NCBI GenBank assembly: GCA_029891345.1
Contig: CM056994.1
Coordinates: 137,894,457-137,958,456, forward strand
Source of the DNA: Dryococelus australis
Taxonomy: Eukaryota; Arthropoda; Insecta; Phasmatodea; Phasmatidae
Direction of reading: 5' to 3'
DNA: 64,000 nt
Shown here: positions 60,041-64,000 of the stretch, piece after piece
How positions within the stretch are numbered: position 1 is the first letter of the stretch
Layout of the letters: each line of letters starts with the position of its first letter
Translations under genes and position numbers: made by a program
Notes under the pieces: model-generated
What the model saw: the letters and a program-made list of their open reading frames with translations, nothing else
Databases searched by the model: none
What the model was told of the DNA's origin: nothing

Positions 60041-60857
60041 TTAGTTAAAATCTCAACAAATACCAGAGCTAGACAGTTAAAAAAAAAATTAAAAGTTATT
60101 CAAAAAGAAATAAAGTTTATGATACAGTTAGGTTCTTATAAGAATGAATCTCACAAGTTAAAAATCAAGTTTACAATTTATTTGTAACCAATAAAGAGTT
60201 AAAAATAAACAATAAATGGGAAATAATATGCTTTTGGCTTAAGTGAGTATTTGTATGAATTATAAAAGAAAAATAAAATAAGTTTCTGGGAACCACATTA
60301 AATATCTGAAGACGATAAATTCATAAACAAATACATAAGTTTTACAAATTTCTTCGAGTCATTACAAAAATTCAAATAAGTAACTTTCCAAGGTTCTTCA
60401 AAAAAAGAAACCAATTAATTTGCAGGAAGGCTCATGATGAACTGTCAGTGGTCAATGAGTTAAGGATAAAATAGTTTGCAACTTGACTAGCCTTATAGTG
60501 TTTAAATTCGTTACCAAGGACAAATTATATTTTACTAAAGCCTATAAAATCTCCATTTAGTTAAGGGCATTGACCTTAATAGCAATTATTATCCTAAATA
60601 AACATTATCCCATACTAAACTAACATAGGTCTTAGTTAAGAAAAATAAATACGTCCAAGAAAACAACACAAACAACGATTACCTCGCGGAAAGAACAAAA
60701 CACTTCCACAACTTACCTGCTAGTCTCAAATAAACAAAACAAAAGACTCGACCAACCAACAACAAATACTCGTTACAAACAAATAAAGGGCTACTTCACT
60801 CTGAAAGATCACCAAATTCACCAAGAAAATTATCTCCCCACATACAATGCTTCCGAA

Positions 60858-61433
60858 ATGACAACAGTAGCTGAACATCTCGTCTCGCCGCTACGACCTA
60901 ACACACACACGACCATCGCTCACTACATCACTGGCCTCACTATTTCTCTCCCTTCTCGTCCTGACCTTATTTTAGTCCTCGCGCCACACCTCGGCCTCCA
61001 GCCGAGTGGGCAGCATCCCCTTTCTGATCTCAGCCAGATCTTGAAGGTGGCATTGGACTACATTCCCCTTTCCCCTGAACCACCGCCATCGCCCGGCTGG
61101 GATCAGCAGCACGCACTCGCCTCGCCCCTGGCGGAACCCGCACTCTGGCCGGCCACAGTCGCAAAAAAACACGACACTGCAGCGTACCTCGAAACTTCTG
61201 TAAACACTACAATGCGCTCACAAAAATGTGCGAGGCTCAGCTGGTATCTGCTGAAGTCTTCATTCCTCACATATCAAGTTCCTAAAAATCGTCATTACAG
61301 AAACGATCAGAATGGAACAAATATTGCAGATTTACTTCGTTCGAGTAGGTTCAATACTGAGGACAGTAAATTCCTAGCCGACACAATAACAAGCCAATTC
61401 CTAACCAGCCGATCAAGAGAGAAATGTCTGTAA
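60858..61433 (+). other. LTR open frame (antisense to element), right copy
   Basis: A 191-codon plus-strand frame sharing 'ALDYIPLSPEPPPSPGWDQQ' with the left LTR but extending further 5' ('PDLILVLAPHLGLQPSGQHP'). The overlapping minus frame (60,972-61,172) is open too, as expected of a GC-rich block. Likely a conserved LTR sequence feature rather than a gene. Confidence 0.3.
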
Positions 61434-61629
61434 GTCCCTAATGGTGAAGTAAAGATAAAATTATTGAGTCTTACCACCAAATTTGTACTCCCTCTTAACA
61501 AAATATAAATTTAACCCATTAAAACAATTCGTAATCTGAAAAGTGATAAACTGAACCTCCAAACCTAGCATGTGTCCAAACAAAATTTAGAAATTTACAA
61601 AAACAAATACCCATGAAATATTATGTGCC

Positions 61630-62270
61630 TAACAATATAGTCAGGAAATCAATGTTAGGCAACTGAAATTTTTGATTCAAGAAAATATAGAACATTTTCG
61701 AAACAAAAATCTTTAAGAAATTGGAAGAGAATACGGTCGCGGTTATGAAGTTTTTATGTCATGTAGGTTTTAAGTAATTCTATAAAATATTTAGGTATTG
61801 GAAGATATCTTTGAACGTGTTAAAGGGCCTTAAGCAAAATGGTTGAAGCTGCGAGCATTTATCCTAAGTTTCTAAACTTCCTCTCTGATGTTGAAAATGC
61901 GGCTTCACTCAAACTCATCCATCTTTGCCAAGTGCGCCGTCGGGGAATTCTGCGTATTCACTGAAATTGACTCTGTGGCTCACACTGATACTGAGGCTTT
62001 ATGCAATGTCTTGTATCTATGTGTGATGGAGTGGTATGTGTGCCCCCTAGTAGAACACTCATGTAATCAAACGAATTAAAAGCAAATTGAACACTGCACT
62101 TCTTTCAGTATTATTAAATTAGTAGCCAGTGCGCAGTTTTTATTTGTTGGCACACGTTGTTTCATAGTAATTATGTTGTTTGATAAGTTTTATTATTCCC
62201 ATTTAAAGCACAGCCATTCGTTCTTCATTTCCACTGCAATTTATCAGGCAAAGTTTGACACGTGCCCAGT
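61630..62270. other. DNA flanking the retroelement, nothing recognised
   Basis: AT-rich with short frames only. No motif found. Confidence 0.4.
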
Positions 62271-62289
62271 TAGACTGACTGGAACATAG

Positions 62290-62679
62290 GTGGAGGATTT
62301 TTCCGCTAGACCAAAAGCGGGATGGTTAAATCTGGTTAGAAGGCGTGAGGCGAGGGGTGTTGGTAATAGCTTATTTCTTATTTACACTGTCGTCTTGGGT
62401 GTTATTGTCGATGTGGGTTTCACCCAATTGTGGCAGCTCGGTCCACTCGGAAGCGGCGATTCCAGTCGTAGGCTTCACAGATCCAGAAGTTCAGGTTCGC
62501 CTAACCGTATCTTGCCTCAGTACGGTTTGACAACCTTCTTACCACAGGGTGACATTATGGATGGGTGGGAAAGCAAGGCAACAGTAGATTACTCGGACCG
62601 GAGCAGGCGCTTCTGCTTGGGGCCTAAATTGGGCAGCGCGATCCTGTTCCGCCCAACTTTCCAGCATAGGAGATGGTAA
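62290..62679 (+). other. 129-codon open frame in a GC-richer island
   Basis: Frame with ATG at 62,290: hydrophobic 'LFLIYTVVLGVIVDVGF' near residues 28-45, then 'QGDIMDGWESKATVDYSDRS' and 'LGPKLGSAILFRPTF'. GC content stays raised to about 62,940. No domain recognised and no intron or poly(A) context. It could be part of a dispersed repeat or a non-coding transcript; I assign no function. Confidence 0.25.
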
Positions 62680-62949
62680 TACGATCCATGGTTTGATAGC
62701 AACTTGAGATAGGTATTGTTCCCTACCTATTTTGACACTAATAAAGGTGAAGCTTGTTGGCTGCAGGCACGGTCTGCGGGGAGGGCGAGCATCCTGCGCT
62801 GGTTGGCGTGGGAGTCGAAGAACTTATGTCAGCAGTAGTCAGTGTTTCTGCTTCATGCCTCATTGGTGGCGCTTGGCTTTGCCTGGTGGCTGGTGGCTTC
62901 TGAGCTCTAAGCACGGGTAGGGAAGGTGGCATGCCTGTCGGGTTGTGCA

Positions 62950-64000
62950 GCCTTCAGCTGAAGAGAATTCGCTCATAAGTTAATGTTGCCTGGTAGAGAA
63001 GCGGGCAAGAATTCATGTATAAAATTCTCTGTAGAGCTGTGGCAATGGAAGTAGGAACATTTAGCGATGAGCCGTAATCGTGGTCAGTTAGTAGGTTGAT
63101 CTAATGCATATATATCCACACACTTTTTTTTTCTGTTTCCCAAATGTGGCAGTCACTATTATATAGTTAAAATGTATAATAATGAATAATTTTGTTAAAA
63201 TACTGTTTTCTTTTAATTGAAATATGTTACAGGAAGAACTGTAATTTTTAAAAATACCTATTAATTTTGTTAATAATGTTGTAAACATAGTTAATCAGTT
63301 TTTGTTTGGCACTGTCTATCGCATACATTGCTATAATTTATCACAAGCATAAGTTAATATTTTACGTCCAGTTATTTTATCTGCTAACAATATTACCTTA
63401 ATTAACTAATAATATTGCTAATCAAATTGCTTGTGTTGTCTTATATTCTTTGCGCTGCACGACGATCGTCCTGTCTGTCTCAGTTAAGTTGTAAGCGCTA
63501 ATAACATACAAGGTTATCTTTGGTGTCCATGAATTTTTCGTTAAGGCGATTTTCAAAATTTGATAATTCCGTCCTTTTCGCCCTTTTTAGACATTTTCTC
63601 AGCTATGCAATATCTTGAAATTACTTATGCTTGGAATTTCGCTTTTTTCCTACTATGTAAGATTTTGAAATTGGGAATACCAGCCTTGAGAGAGTAGGAA
63701 TAATAAGTATCGTGTAATAGTTTATGTTTCAATATATAACCTAATTTGTGTATTTTACATAAAAAATTTTAGAATTCTTAAAGTGCCGTCTACGACAAAA
63801 ATTAATGCGGTTCTCAAGTTGTTGGATGTCGGGTTGCTGGCTCTGGAATATCTGAAAATGGAATCCTGATCGGGTGTACACTATTAACAACAATTTCCTT
63901 GATTTTACTGAAAAGTGCTGGTAAAAATTTATCCAGAGTTATCCGTAAACTCTCCGTAAAATAACGGATACATTGATTTTCAAAGACCAACTTTCCATAA
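62950..64000. other. AT-rich end of window, nothing recognised
   Basis: No conserved frame, repeat or RNA gene was recognised. Confidence 0.45.

Larger units (their letters stand above)
45477..61626 (-). mobile_element. Env-bearing Ty3/gypsy LTR retroelement (errantivirus-like), decayed
   Basis: Two direct ~2.1-kb repeats (45,477-47,608 and 58,208-61,626, the latter interrupted) flank gag, protease, reverse transcriptase, RNase H, integrase and env relics, all on the minus strand in the order of env-containing gypsy elements. A TGG-initiated primer-binding-site-like sequence lies two bases inside the 5' LTR. Every domain carries stops, frameshifts or catalytic substitutions, so this copy cannot act autonomously. 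The LTRs differ at many sites, pointing to an old insertion. The ~2.1-kb LTR is long for errantiviruses. Nested insertions in the 5' LTR and leader enlarge the element to about 16 kb. Confidence 0.88.
58208..61626 (-). repeat. 5' LTR (right copy), interrupted
   Basis: Colinear with 45,477-47,608 except for a 1.25-kb insertion at 58,788-60,040; without it the length is about 2.17 kb. It begins 'TGATGTTAGGTG' on the plus strand, like the other copy. Shared landmarks: 'CGAATGGCAGTAACTCCACC', 'AAAGTCCCAGTCAA', the GC-rich block at 61,010-61,150 and 'AACCTCCAAACCTAGCATGT'. Confidence 0.82.

Overview
This is an AT-rich eukaryotic nuclear window, most likely from an insect. The evidence is a spliced chymotrypsin-like digestive protease of arthropod type, an env-bearing Ty3/gypsy (errantivirus-like) retroelement, Transib, Tc1 and mariner relics, and many tRNA-derived repeats. 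Species and order cannot be fixed from sequence alone. Only one host gene is well supported; nearly all other structure is mobile or repetitive DNA in various states of decay.

Layout. 1-2.8 kb: AT-rich, with a tRNA-like sequence and a (CT)n tract. 2.85-4.98 kb: the last three exons of a chymotrypsin-fold (S1A) serine protease with intact splice sites, stop codon and poly(A) signal; its upstream exons (start, His57, Asp102) were not found. 6.4-6.7 kb: mariner-type transposase relic. 8.77-10.35 kb (minus) and 32.80-34.72 kb (plus): two inverted copies of one repeat family, with a tRNA-like head, an internal array of ~119-bp units and a unique tail. 13.6-14.1 kb: three ~150-bp tandem units.

16.49-27.19 kb: the most unusual region, a ~10.7-kb island bounded by inverted repeats of about 1.0-1.2 kb. 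It is visibly less AT-rich than its surroundings and carries minisatellite arrays plus at least five broken protein-coding relics on both strands: a Cys-rich protein, an unidentified protein, an 'EDFRRAKTPYG' protein, a protein with a chitin-binding-like Cys pattern, and a 120-codon open frame followed by a proline-rich segment. A Tc1 fragment has landed inside. The architecture suggests a decayed large DNA element or endogenous DNA virus. The assignment is inference.

28.3-29.7 kb: a Transib (RAG1-like) transposase relic next to ~195-bp tandem repeats. 31.48 kb: a perfect 20-bp-arm hairpin. 34.7-40.6 kb: AT-rich DNA without recognisable genes. 40.6-45.1 kb: TTGG-rich ~413-bp tandem repeats and a foldback-like element with a central tRNA-like sequence, which splits a Tc1-like transposase relic. 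45.48-61.63 kb: an env-containing Ty3/gypsy element in minus orientation, with ~2.1-kb LTRs, a primer-binding-site-like sequence, and gag, protease, RT, RNase H, truncated integrase and env relics. Its 5' LTR holds a 1.25-kb TIR element and its leader holds a GTCGGCC-type insertion with a 33-bp minisatellite. 62.3-62.9 kb: a GC-richer island with a 129-codon open frame of unknown identity. The rest, to 64 kb, is AT-rich and featureless.

The retroelement genes would have worked together (capsid, processing, reverse transcription, integration, membrane fusion), but each recognisable part carries lesions, so this copy is dead. The transposase relics are likewise broken.
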